In this document: piece after piece, positions 8,084 through 16,183 of the stretch
Layout: each line of letters opens with the position of its first letter
Numbering within the stretch: the first letter of the stretch is position 1
Assembly (NCBI GenBank): GCA_021811145.1
Contig: JAJZPN010000015.1
Span: forward strand, 1-35,370
DNA length: 35,370 nt
Source of the DNA: Pseudomonadota bacterium
GTDB lineage: Bacteria; Pseudomonadota; Gammaproteobacteria; Burkholderiales; Ferrovaceae
Direction: 5' to 3'
Made by a program: the position numbers and the translations under genes
Notes under the pieces: generated by a model
Seen by the model: only the letters and a program-made list of their open reading frames with translations
Databases searched by the model: none
Told to the model about the DNA's origin: nothing

Positions 8084-9081
8084 TGCTGCCTTGGCATAAT
8101 AATAGTTTTAACCAACTAATAAGTAAAAAGAAGATCTTTCCTCAATCTTTACTCATTTATGGCCCTCAGGGTATTGGTAAAGTTGATTTTGCTCAAACAC
8201 TTATTCAAGCTCTATTATGTGCTACACCGCTCTCTGATCATCAACCCTGTGGTAAGTGCCAATCTTGTTATTGGTTGATGCAGAAACAACATCCAGATTT
8301 AATCACTCTCAGTATAGAAAACAATAATACTCAAGATGGGGAAGAAAAACCGCTTGAGGATAAAAATAAAGAAAAAAAAACACATTATATTAATATTGAT
8401 GCAGTTCGCGAACTGGGCTCTTTTTTAACTGTAGGGGCACAGCGTCAAGGTTATAAGATTGTTTTTATAGAACAAGCAGATGCGTTAAACATTAACGCTG
8501 CTAATGCACTATTAAAAGCATTAGAAGAACCTCCAACTAATATATTATTCATATTAGTTGCTAATGATATAAAAAAAATTCTACCTACTATTTTAAGTCG
8601 TTGCCAAAAGCTTCGCTTAAATCAGCCTAATGCTCAAGATGCGTTCAATTATCTTGATATCCCACAACACCAGGCAGATTATTTATTGTCTGTATATGGC
8701 ACACCTCTATCACTGAAAAGAGCAATTGATCAGGGTGCCGAAGAATTGCGAAAACCCTATCTAACTCTATTAAATAAAAATCAAGTTCAATTGCTCGAAC
8801 TATCAGCGTTAGCACAAAAAATCCCTCTTGAATATTGGCTAGACTGGACTCACAAGTGGAGTGTTGATTTAATAGCACATCATTTCACGCAACAAAAATG
8901 GTTTCACAAGGACACAGAATTTAGCGCTAAGCCAATGAATGACTATATTTTATTTGATTTACTTCACTGGGAACATCAATTAAAAAATGCAAAACGATAT
9001 CAATTTCATCCATTAGTTGCCAAGTTATTTATCGAGGATTTATTGATTCCTTGGTTGCCGATTAATCGTTATCTTTATTAA
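8083..9081 (+). CDS. holB: DNA polymerase III delta-prime subunit
   Basis: A 332-residue AAA+ clamp-loader subunit. The P-loop-like GPQGIGKVDFA (about 27-37) lacks the KT/KS pair, as expected for the non-ATP-hydrolysing delta-prime. A four-cysteine zinc module follows (C46, C56, C59, C62), and the sensor-type SRC motif is seen in ILSRCQKLRL. Delta-prime works with tau/gamma and delta to load the beta clamp. Residues 80-100 form an unusually hydrophilic, acid- and lysine-rich insertion (DGEEKP, then KNKEKK), encoded partly by a run of nine A (8372-8380). The gene starts on the last base of the tmk stop. The C-terminal third is poorly conserved, as is normal. Confidence 0.93.
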   Translation: MLPWHNNSFNQLISKKKIFPQSLLIYGPQGIGKVDFAQTLIQALLCATPLSDHQPCGKCQSCYWLMQKQHPDLITLSIENNNTQDGEEKPLEDKNKEKKTHYINIDAVRELGSFLTVGAQRQGYKIVFIEQADALNINAANALLKALEEPPTNILFILVANDIKKILPTILSRCQKLRLNQPNAQDAFNYLDIPQHQADYLLSVYGTPLSLKRAIDQGAEELRKPYLTLLNKNQVQLLELSALAQKIPLEYWLDWTHKWSVDLIAHHFTQQKWFHKDTEFSAKPMNDYILFDLLHWEHQLKNAKRYQFHPLVAKLFIEDLLIPWLPINRYLY

Positions 9082-9098
9082 TTTTTCTATTTATTACT

Positions 9099-9863
9099 AT
9101 GTATATCGATTCACACTGTCATTTAAACTTTACTGAGTTGTATAACAATATCCATCAAATTAAATTGGCTATGTTAGAAGCTCAAGTGAATTGTGCTTTA
9201 TGTATTTCTGTCAATTTAGAAACTGTTAACGAAGTATTAAAAGTAGCAGAATCAAACGACAATTGGTATGCCACGGTTGGAGTTCATCCAGATTACGAGG
9301 ATATTGAAGAGCCCACAGTAGATCGTCTTACTCAACTCGCTCAGCATTCAAAAGTTATTGGTATAGGAGAAACGGGCCTTGATTATTATCGTTTACAAGG
9401 TGACTTAGAGTGGCAACGTGAGCGCTTTAGGGTTCACATTCAAGCTGCCCGTCAAACCAATAAACCGTTAATTATTCATACAAGACAAGCCGCCTCAGAT
9501 ACTTTGAAAATCATGAGAGAAGAAAAAGCACGAGAGATTGGTGGGGTAATGCATTGTTTTACCGAATCCTTAGATGTTGCCCACGCCGCCATTGATGAAA
9601 ACTTTTTTATCTCTATTTCTGGAATTGTTACATTTAAAAATGCAAAACAACTAAAAGAGACGGTAAAAGCGCTTCCCCTAGATCGTTTACTCATTGAAAC
9701 GGATTCACCTTATTTAGCCCCCACACCCTATCGAGGACAAATCAACCAACCAGCTTATGTTGTTAAAGTTGCAGAGGAAATCGCCTTATTAAAGGGAATC
9801 AGTTCCGAAGAAGTAGCCCAGCAAACATCCGCTAACTTCCGTACTTTATTTAAATTAGGATAA
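9099..9863 (+). CDS. ycfH: TatD-family metal-dependent hydrolase
   Basis: A 254-residue TIM-barrel hydrolase with all the TatD metal ligands: HCH (DSHCHL, residues 5-10), Glu in GIGETGLDYY (near 92), His in IIHTRQA (near 128), His in MHCFTES (near 152) and Asp in ETDSPYLAP (near 202). Members are divalent-metal-dependent DNases or related hydrolases; the substrate of this holB-linked (YcfH) branch is not well established. The length is standard. It follows holB by 17 bases and ends the mltG-tmk-holB unit. No PilZ-domain gene lies between holB and this gene, unlike in many gammaproteobacteria. Confidence 0.93.
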   Translation: MYIDSHCHLNFTELYNNIHQIKLAMLEAQVNCALCISVNLETVNEVLKVAESNDNWYATVGVHPDYEDIEEPTVDRLTQLAQHSKVIGIGETGLDYYRLQGDLEWQRERFRVHIQAARQTNKPLIIHTRQAASDTLKIMREEKAREIGGVMHCFTESLDVAHAAIDENFFISISGIVTFKNAKQLKETVKALPLDRLLIETDSPYLAPTPYRGQINQPAYVVKVAEEIALLKGISSEEVAQQTSANFRTLFKLG

Positions 9864-9864
9864 T

Positions 9865-9894
9865 TGGTACAATTTAGTTCGTACGCGTACTAAA
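9865..9894 (+). promoter_or_regulatory. Extended -10 promoter with overlapping operator-like dyad, upstream of cytochrome b561
   Basis: TGGTACAAT (9865-9873) fits an extended -10. It runs into a dyad, TTTAGT (9873-9878) and ACTAAA (9889-9894) separated by 10 bases, that also contains the perfect palindrome GTACGCGTAC (9881-9890). The dyad would cover the transcription start, as a repressor site would. A good AAAGGAGT ribosome-binding site follows before the ATG at 9915. Confidence 0.5.
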
Positions 9895-9914
9895 ATCCAA
9901 CCAAAGGAGTAACC

Positions 9915-10439
9915 ATGATCCAAAAATATACTAAAACAGCTATCAGCTTACATTGGCTTATTGCGCTCTTAATACTGTGTGCTTTTCCTCTTGGGCTTTA
10001 TATGTCTGACCTTGAACTGTCACCCTTAAAACTCAAACTTTACGCCTACCACAAATGGATTGGTATCACAGTACTGGGATTATTTGTTATTCGATTAGTC
10101 TGGCGTCTTACTCACCAACCACCTGAATTACCGAATCAATTTAAAGATTGGGAGAAAAAACTATCTCACGGTGTACATGGTTTGATTTATCTCTTGCTAC
10201 TACTTGTTCCGTTAACAGGGTGGCTCCACAGTTCTGCTGCTGGCGTGTCCGTGGTGTATTTCAATGTGATTCACTTACCTGATTTAGTGATGAAAAATAA
10301 GGAATTATCAAACGTACTAAAAGAACTTCATAAAACACTTAATTGGGTATTGGTAACATTAGTTGGATTACATATACTTGGGGCACTGAAACATCAAATA
10401 CAAGACCGTGTAAATATTTTGTCAAGAATGATGTTTTAA
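9915..10439 (+). CDS. Cytochrome b561 family membrane protein (CybB-like)
   Basis: A 174-residue protein with four predicted membrane helices (about 10-30, 47-64, 85-106 and 140-160). It has His13 (SLHW), His46 (YHKW), His139 (LHK) and His153 (LHILGALKH), the pattern of the two-haem bacterial b561 family that exchanges electrons with ubiquinone in the inner membrane. It is followed after 10 bases by a YceI gene; b561-YceI pairing is common in proteobacteria. Here the pair is followed by a dehydrogenase and a Tat-exported molybdenum enzyme, raising the possibility that this cytochrome links a periplasmic oxidase to the quinone pool (inference). The start has a strong AAAGGAG box. Confidence 0.9.
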   Translation: MIQKYTKTAISLHWLIALLILCAFPLGLYMSDLELSPLKLKLYAYHKWIGITVLGLFVIRLVWRLTHQPPELPNQFKDWEKKLSHGVHGLIYLLLLLVPLTGWLHSSAAGVSVVYFNVIHLPDLVMKNKELSNVLKELHKTLNWVLVTLVGLHILGALKHQIQDRVNILSRMMF

Positions 10440-10449
10440 GGAAAAAACA

Positions 10450-11004
10450 ATGAAAAACAGGATTATTAAATTGTTGTTATTGAACAGTCTATTGGGATTG
10501 TTTTCAACTTATTCATTGGCTGGAATTATCCCTCAACAAAGCAAATTACTTTTTACAATAAAGCAAGAAGGGGCACCTGTGCAGGGAGAGTTTAAGTCGT
10601 TTGATGGGAATATTCATTTTGATGATAGTAACCCTAAAGCTAGTCATGCCCATCTTGTTGTTGCATTAGCAAGCGTTGATTTTGCTTCTCAAGAAACTGA
10701 AGATGAGGCGAAGGGTAAAAATTGGTTCAATATTGCACTGTTTCCTAATGCAGAATTCACGTCTACCAATATCGTAAAGACAGACAATCAGCATTACCAA
10801 GTAGAAGGTATTTTATCTATCAAAAACATTAAAAAAACCATTAAAATACCACTTGTATTAACCCATCAAGGAGCACAATATGTGGCAGATGGGCAATTTG
10901 TTTTATCACGAGGTGCATTTCAAATTGGACAAGGGGTATGGGCTGATCCTGATACGGTAGCTGATGCAGTAACTGTCCAATTTCATATGGTTTTTACTAA
11001 CTAA
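10450..11004 (+). CDS. YceI-family periplasmic isoprenoid-binding protein
   Basis: A 184-residue protein with a Sec signal peptide (charged MKNR, hydrophobic 6-20, probable cleavage after about residue 24 in YSLAG). The mature part is a YceI-type lipocalin-like barrel: SKLLFTIKQEG, GEFKSFDGNIHFD, an internal TEDEAKGKNWFNIALFPNAEF segment matching the family's FD-A-FP-A-F motif, and GILSIKNIKKTIKIPL. Members bind polyisoprenoids, possibly ubiquinone precursors (family knowledge). It follows cytochrome b561 with an AAGGAA box in the gap and is probably in the same message. Confidence 0.9.
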   Translation: MKNRIIKLLLLNSLLGLFSTYSLAGIIPQQSKLLFTIKQEGAPVQGEFKSFDGNIHFDDSNPKASHAHLVVALASVDFASQETEDEAKGKNWFNIALFPNAEFTSTNIVKTDNQHYQVEGILSIKNIKKTIKIPLVLTHQGAQYVADGQFVLSRGAFQIGQGVWADPDTVADAVTVQFHMVFTN

Positions 11005-11020
11005 TAAGGTAATGATTGTT

Positions 11021-11899
11021 ATGAGTAAAGTTTCATTTATCGGACTTGGCGTGATGGGTTACCCAATGGCTGGTCATTTGTTGCAACAGGGTCACGAAGT
11101 AACTGTATACAATCGTTCTGCAAAACGTGCAGAAGCATGGCTTTCACAGTATCCTCAAGGAAAGATTGCAAAGACTCCTAAGGATGCAGCGCTGCAGTCC
11201 GAGTTTGTCATGATGTGTGTTGGTAACGATCAAGATATTAGGAGTGTTGTGTATGGAGAAGAGGGAATTCTCGCCGGACTTCAGCCTAGGTCGATATTAA
11301 TTGACCATACAACAGCCTCCGCGGAAATTGCTCGAGAAATTAGTCTTGCTTGTCTGAAGCAACACTCAGCCTTTATTGATGCACCTGTATCAGGTGGGCA
11401 AGTAGGAGCAGAAAAAGGTCAACTTACGGTAATGTGTGGTGGAGAGGAAGCTGACTTTAAGAGGGCTCAACCAGTTATGCAATGCTTTGCTAAAGCTGTC
11501 ACCTTAATGGGGACACACGGTATGGGACAGTTAACCAAAATGGTTAATCAAATTTGTATTGCAGGAATTGTTCAAGGATTATCAGAAGCGTTACATTTTT
11601 CACAACAAGCAGGACTTGATGGTAACCTAGTACTTGATGTTATCTCAAAAGGAGCAGCGCAATCTTGGCAAATGGAAAACCGTGGTAAAACAATGCTTCA
11701 GGACAAATTTGATTTTGGCTTTGCTGTTGATTGGATGCGTAAAGATTTAAATTTAGTTCTAGATGAAGCAAGAAAAAATGGTTCAACCCTGCCATTAACT
11801 GCTTTAGTTGACCAGTTTTATGCAGATGTACAACAGCTAGGCGGGGGAAGATGGGATACCTCAAGTTTAATTAAACGTTTATCGAACAATAAAAAATAA
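11021..11899 (+). CDS. NAD(P)-dependent beta-hydroxyacid dehydrogenase (3-hydroxyisobutyrate/tartronate semialdehyde reductase family)
   Basis: The Rossmann segment FIGLGVMGYPMAGHL begins at residue 5 and is followed by YNRS. Substrate-loop DAPVSGGQVGAEKG (about 119-132) and the catalytic-lysine helix GQLTKMVNQ (about 165-173) follow, with WMRKDLNLVLDEA near residue 235. These place it in the family of 3-hydroxyisobutyrate dehydrogenase, GarR and GlxR; the substrate cannot be read from sequence. I prefer the ATG at 11021 (292 residues) over the one at 11012, because AAGG at 11006-11009 is well spaced only for the later one. It lies between yceI and an IorB-type oxidase, and panB is two genes downstream. 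Confidence 0.88.
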   Translation: MSKVSFIGLGVMGYPMAGHLLQQGHEVTVYNRSAKRAEAWLSQYPQGKIAKTPKDAALQSEFVMMCVGNDQDIRSVVYGEEGILAGLQPRSILIDHTTASAEIAREISLACLKQHSAFIDAPVSGGQVGAEKGQLTVMCGGEEADFKRAQPVMQCFAKAVTLMGTHGMGQLTKMVNQICIAGIVQGLSEALHFSQQAGLDGNLVLDVISKGAAQSWQMENRGKTMLQDKFDFGFAVDWMRKDLNLVLDEARKNGSTLPLTALVDQFYADVQQLGGGRWDTSSLIKRLSNNKK

Positions 11900-11917
11900 T
11901 CATTAAGGTGTGAAATT

Positions 11918-14044
11918 ATGACGGTCACTATTACTCGACGAGATTTTTTTAAAGTCATTGCTCTAGCAACTGGCGGTTTTGCGGTTGGTTTAAACCGTGG
12001 CGCTTTTGCAGACACCAAAACCGATACTTTCACACCTAATCCTTGGGTAAAGATTGAACCCAATGGTGTAGTGACTATCCTAGTTGATAAATCTGAAATG
12101 GGGCAGGGCGTGAATACATCCCTTCCCATGCTATTAGCAGAAGAAATGGATGCTGATTGGAAAAATATTAGAGTTGAGTTTGCTCCAGCTGATCCTATTT
12201 ATGCTCACCCCTGGTTCCATACTCAAGCCACCGGAGGTTCTACATCAGTTAGAGCAATGTGGCTACCATTGCGTCAAGCAGGTGCTGCAGCTCGCGAAAT
12301 GTTACGTCAAGCCGCTGCGAAGAAATGGAAAGTCTCTATTGATTCTGTCCATATAAGTAATGGGATCGTTCATTCAGGAATACATCGTACAAACTTTGGT
12401 GGTCTAGCACACGAAGCAAGTTTATTATCAGTTCCATCCAAAGTGACATTAAAAAAACCAGAGCAATTTAAATTAATCGGTCAATCTATGCCGCGGGTTG
12501 ATAATTTAGCAAAATCAACAGGTAGAGCTCGCTTTGGAATGGATATTCAATTGCCTGGTATGTTAGTGGCATCTATCATTAGAAGCCCACATCCTGGCGC
12601 TAAGGTAAAATCTTTTAAAGATGAGAAAGCAAAAAAAATCAATGGCGTTCATTATGTACTAAAAGTGAACTCTCCAACTTGTGAAGGAGTTGCAGTACTT
12701 GCTGACAATACTTGGATTGCAATGCAAGCACGTAAGAGTGTTGAGGTTGAATGGGATAATCCTGTTGATGCCTCTCTGAACTCTAGTGATCTATTAGAAA
12801 AAATGAAAAAACTAATAGCCTCTCCTGACGCAGCTAAAACTGCTGTTAATAGATCCAGCTCCTCTCCCAGCACAGCTACAAATACAATTCAATCTACTTA
12901 CTTCGCACCATTTCTTGCTCACGCTCCCATGGAGCCACTAAATTGTACTGCTTGGGTACAACATGATCAGGTTGAAGTATGGGTGGGGACACAAGCACAA
13001 GGTCCTAATCAACAAATGATTAGTGAGTTAACCGGCATACCAACTAAAAAAGTTAATATCTACACCCAATATTTAGGCGGTGGATTCGGACGACGTTTCG
13101 CACCTGATTTTGTAATGGAAGCAGTGCAACTTTCCAAACAAATATTAACGCCTGTAAAAGTTGTTTATGACCGAACTGATGATTTAACGCAATACTACTA
13201 TCGTCCAACAGCTCTATGTCAGCTCCAAGGAAGTATAGATAGCAGTGGTATGATTTCTGAAATTAAAGCGATTACTGCAACCGACTCAATCGCCGAGGGC
13301 ACAGGTTTTGAAAAAGCCTTAATCAAGGATGGGGTAGATCAAACTTCTGTCGAAGGGTTACACAATATTCCTTACTTGATCCCTAATTTTAATGTTAAAT
13401 GGGCAGACCTTCACTCTGGAGTCAGAACCTGGTTCTGGCGTTCAGTAGGGCATTCGCAAAATTCATTTTTTAGTGAATCTTTTATCGATGAGCTGGCTTA
13501 TCAAGCAAAAACTGACCCATTAGAGTTTCGTCTGAAACATTTAAAAAACAGTCCAAAACATTATGCAGTTCTTAAACTGTTAAAAGACAAGTCTGATTGG
13601 AATAGTACTCTTCCTTCCGGACATGCTCGCGGTGTGGCCATTGTTGAATCGTTTGGTAGTGTGGTGGCTCAAATGGTTGAGTTATCACTTGTGGATAACA
13701 AACCCAAACTTCATCGAGTTGTTATCGCTGCGAATGTAGGAACCGTAGTAAATCCTGATAATGTTAAAGCCCAGCTTGAAGGAGCCATGGTTTTTGGCCT
13801 GTCTGCAGCCTTATATGGAGAAGTCGCTTTTAAAAACGGCCATCCACAGGTAGACAACTTTAATAATTATCCAGTCGCAAGACTAGATGAGGTTCCACCA
13901 GTTGATGTATTTTTAATTGATACTCAAGAAAATCCAGGAGGAGTAGGGGAACCAGGTACCCCACCGATTGCTCCTGCAGTATGTAATGCACTGTATGTAC
14001 TCACTAAACAACGTATTTATCAATTACCTATTATTAAAGCCTAA
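11918..14044 (+). CDS. iorB: Molybdopterin-dependent aldehyde/isoquinoline oxidoreductase, large subunit (IorB type), Tat-exported
   Basis: A 708-residue protein. The N-terminus has a Tat signal (TRRDFFK, then a hydrophobic stretch, cleavage probably near AFA at about 29-31), so it should be exported folded to the periplasm. Molybdopterin-binding motifs of the xanthine dehydrogenase family are present: SEMGQGVNTSLPMLLAEEMD, QATGGSTSVRAMW, LAHAPMEPLNCTAWV, YLGGGFGRRF and RTWFWRSVGHSQNSFF. The C-terminal GVGEPGTPP carries the catalytic Glu. These match the isoquinoline 1-oxidoreductase beta subunit group. Such enzymes normally need a small [2Fe-2S] subunit (IorA, about 150 residues) encoded next to them; none is present in this window. 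The substrate is unknown; aldehydes or N-heterocycles are plausible. Confidence 0.9.
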   Translation: MTVTITRRDFFKVIALATGGFAVGLNRGAFADTKTDTFTPNPWVKIEPNGVVTILVDKSEMGQGVNTSLPMLLAEEMDADWKNIRVEFAPADPIYAHPWFHTQATGGSTSVRAMWLPLRQAGAAAREMLRQAAAKKWKVSIDSVHISNGIVHSGIHRTNFGGLAHEASLLSVPSKVTLKKPEQFKLIGQSMPRVDNLAKSTGRARFGMDIQLPGMLVASIIRSPHPGAKVKSFKDEKAKKINGVHYVLKVNSPTCEGVAVLADNTWIAMQARKSVEVEWDNPVDASLNSSDLLEKMKKLIASPDAAKTAVNRSSSSPSTATNTIQSTYFAPFLAHAPMEPLNCTAWVQHDQVEVWVGTQAQGPNQQMISELTGIPTKKVNIYTQYLGGGFGRRFAPDFVMEAVQLSKQILTPVKVVYDRTDDLTQYYYRPTALCQLQGSIDSSGMISEIKAITATDSIAEGTGFEKALIKDGVDQTSVEGLHNIPYLIPNFNVKWADLHSGVRTWFWRSVGHSQNSFFSESFIDELAYQAKTDPLEFRLKHLKNSPKHYAVLKLLKDKSDWNSTLPSGHARGVAIVESFGSVVAQMVELSLVDNKPKLHRVVIAANVGTVVNPDNVKAQLEGAMVFGLSAALYGEVAFKNGHPQVDNFNNYPVARLDEVPPVDVFLIDTQENPGGVGEPGTPPIAPAVCNALYVLTKQRIYQLPIIKA

Positions 14045-14052
14045 TATAGACC

Positions 14053-14847
14053 ATGAGAAAGACGATACTTGATTTACAGTCTATGGCCAGTAAAGGTGAA
14101 AAAATTGCAATGCTTACTTGCTATGACTCAAGTTTTGCACGAGTACTAGAAGAGCAAGGTATTGATGCAATTTTAATCGGTGATTCCTTAGGTATGGTTG
14201 TGCAAGGACACGACTCACCGGTACCTGTTAGCTTGGAAGATGTTATTTACCATACGCAATGCGTATGTCGTGGCTCAAAAAACGCCTTTATTTTGTCTGA
14301 TATGCCATTTGGTACTTCGCAAGTCTCTCCACAGGAGACTTTTAAAAATGCAGTAAAGCTTATCCAAGCAGGTGCACAAATGGTAAAAATTGAAGGTGGT
14401 GTGGAAATGTGCGACACGGTTGAATTTTTAGTCAAACGAGGTATTCCCGTTTGTGCCCACATTGGTCTCACGCCACAATCTGTAAATCAAGTTGGCGGCT
14501 TTAAAGTTCAAGGACGAGCTGAAAAAGATGCACAATCTATTCTTCACTCTGCACAATTACTTGAGCAAGCAGGAGCGTCATTATTACTAATTGAAGCGGT
14601 TCCGCACACACTTGCTGATCAAGTATGTGAACAAGTCTCGATACCTACCATTGGGATTGGTGCAAGTCCTAAATGTAGTGGTCAAGTTCTAGTGATTTAT
14701 GACATGCTAGGACTTGGTGCATACATTCCTCCTCGTTTTGTTAAAGCCTTTATCAAAGAAACAGGATCTATTGAAGAGGCAGTAAAACTCTATATTGATG
14801 AAGTAAAATCAGGTCAATTTCCGGCTGCAGAGCATTGCTATAACTAA
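14053..14847 (+). CDS. panB: 3-methyl-2-oxobutanoate hydroxymethyltransferase
   Basis: A 264-residue ketopantoate hydroxymethyltransferase, the first committed step of pantothenate synthesis. Conserved segments are KIAMLTCYDSSFAR, ILIGDSLGMVVQGHDSP, DMPFGTSQVSPQET, AQMVKIEGG (metal and substrate region), HIGLTPQSVNQVGGFKVQG, LLIEAVP and IGIGASPKCSGQVLV. The length is standard. Usually panC follows; here panC is absent and a TolC-family gene follows after one base. panD is in the window but 16 kb away on the other strand. It follows iorB by 8 bases and is probably co-transcribed with it. Confidence 0.96.
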   Translation: MRKTILDLQSMASKGEKIAMLTCYDSSFARVLEEQGIDAILIGDSLGMVVQGHDSPVPVSLEDVIYHTQCVCRGSKNAFILSDMPFGTSQVSPQETFKNAVKLIQAGAQMVKIEGGVEMCDTVEFLVKRGIPVCAHIGLTPQSVNQVGGFKVQGRAEKDAQSILHSAQLLEQAGASLLLIEAVPHTLADQVCEQVSIPTIGIGASPKCSGQVLVIYDMLGLGAYIPPRFVKAFIKETGSIEEAVKLYIDEVKSGQFPAAEHCYN

Positions 14848-14848
14848 T

Positions 14849-16183
14849 ATGAAAAGTCGCTTTATTCTTCTAGCTAGTATTCTTTTATTATGGATCCGTA
14901 CAGTTTCGGCAAGTGAAACACTCACCATCAATTTATCTCAAGCCATGCAGATGGCAGTAGAAAACCATTCTCAGAGTCAGATTGCAAAGGCCATGATTGA
15001 TGAGTCACTTGCCAATCAACAATTACAACGTGCAAGCCTATTACCCAATTTATCTCTATCCGCCTATCAACTGCGACAAAGTGTCAACTTGAGAGCACAA
15101 GGATTTACCTTACCTGGTTTTCCTGTATTAATTGGACCATTTAATAGTTTTGCGAGTAGTGTAGAGTTATCACAAAAAGTATTTGATTTATCACTGTGGA
15201 ATGATCTTAAGGCCTCGCAATGGTATACAAGACAAACTGAGCTCAAAGCTCAAGCTACTTTTCAAGAGATAGCAGCCAATGCAGCTTACGCTTATATTAG
15301 TTTATTAAGGGCTAAAGAAGAATTGAAAACGGCCCAAGCCAATTTATATTTAGCTCAAGAACTAGAACAGTTAACCCGCGATCAAAAAAAACACGGTATT
15401 AGTACAGGTGTAGATGTAGTTCGTGCACAAACTCAAACCACACAATATCAATATAATTTAAGAGCTTCTCAATCACTTGTTGATGACAGTCAAACAAAAC
15501 TCAAACGAGCACTAGGTATCGCATTAGATACCCCCTTAAATTTAACAGATAAATTATCTATCATGACGTTATCCATCCCAGGGTTAGAAAGTGCTATTAA
15601 TGATGCTGAAGTTTCTAGGCCAGAGATTTTGGCCAATGAAGCATTAATCAGCGCCCGTGCCAGTACCCTACAGGCAAGAAAAGACGCCTATCTCCCATCA
15701 GTTGGTGTGCAAGGTGCGCTAGGCCCATCTGGAGTAACACCGGTAATTAACGATTACCATGTTTATAGTATTGGGGTTTACTTATCTATGCCATTATGGA
15801 ATGGAGGAGCAACCCAAGCTGAAGAAAATATCGCTTTTAGTCAGCTCCACCAAGCTAAATTACAGTTAGTAGACGCTAAAGCACAAGTTGATGAAGATGT
15901 AAGAGTGTCTTTCAATGCATTACAAACTACCATTGATGAGCTACAACATGCTCAAAAAAATCTTGAGTTAGCAATGAAATTGATGAATCAAGCCAGTGAT
16001 CGATATAAAAATGGGGTAGCTGATAATTTAGAGGTGGTGGACGCTCAAACCACTCTTGCCCAAGCTAGAACACAATTTGACAATGCCTTAGCCAGTCAAC
16101 ATATTGCTTGGATAAACTTTGATCTAGCACGCGGTAAAATCAATTATTCAGGTAATGATAAAGGAATCATCAAACATGAGTGA
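14849..16183 (+). CDS. TolC-family outer membrane efflux protein
   Basis: A 444-residue protein with a Sec signal peptide (MKSRF, hydrophobic 6-17, cleavage probably after VSA at about 21). Two repeated outer-membrane efflux (OEP) domains follow, rich in long amphipathic alpha-helices, for example AQANLYLAQELEQL and RTQFDNALASQHIAW, with the YKNGVADNLEVVDAQ motif typical of the second repeat. It would form the outer-membrane channel for the EmrAB pump encoded directly downstream. Its stop overlaps the preferred emrA start by eight bases. It begins one base after panB and has no strong ribosome-binding site. Confidence 0.93.
   Translation: MKSRFILLASILLLWIRTVSASETLTINLSQAMQMAVENHSQSQIAKAMIDESLANQQLQRASLLPNLSLSAYQLRQSVNLRAQGFTLPGFPVLIGPFNSFASSVELSQKVFDLSLWNDLKASQWYTRQTELKAQATFQEIAANAAYAYISLLRAKEELKTAQANLYLAQELEQLTRDQKKHGISTGVDVVRAQTQTTQYQYNLRASQSLVDDSQTKLKRALGIALDTPLNLTDKLSIMTLSIPGLESAINDAEVSRPEILANEALISARASTLQARKDAYLPSVGVQGALGPSGVTPVINDYHVYSIGVYLSMPLWNGGATQAEENIAFSQLHQAKLQLVDAKAQVDEDVRVSFNALQTTIDELQHAQKNLELAMKLMNQASDRYKNGVADNLEVVDAQTTLAQARTQFDNALASQHIAWINFDLARGKINYSGNDKGIIKHE

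Noticed and set aside
11818..12129. Minus-strand open frame spanning the gap before iorB
   Set aside because: It is antisense to the ends of two firmly identified genes; no start signal or motif.
16155..16175. Longer EmrA start at 16155
   Set aside because: It would deepen the overlap with tolC and lacks a ribosome-binding site, while ATG 16176 has AAAGGAA at good spacing.
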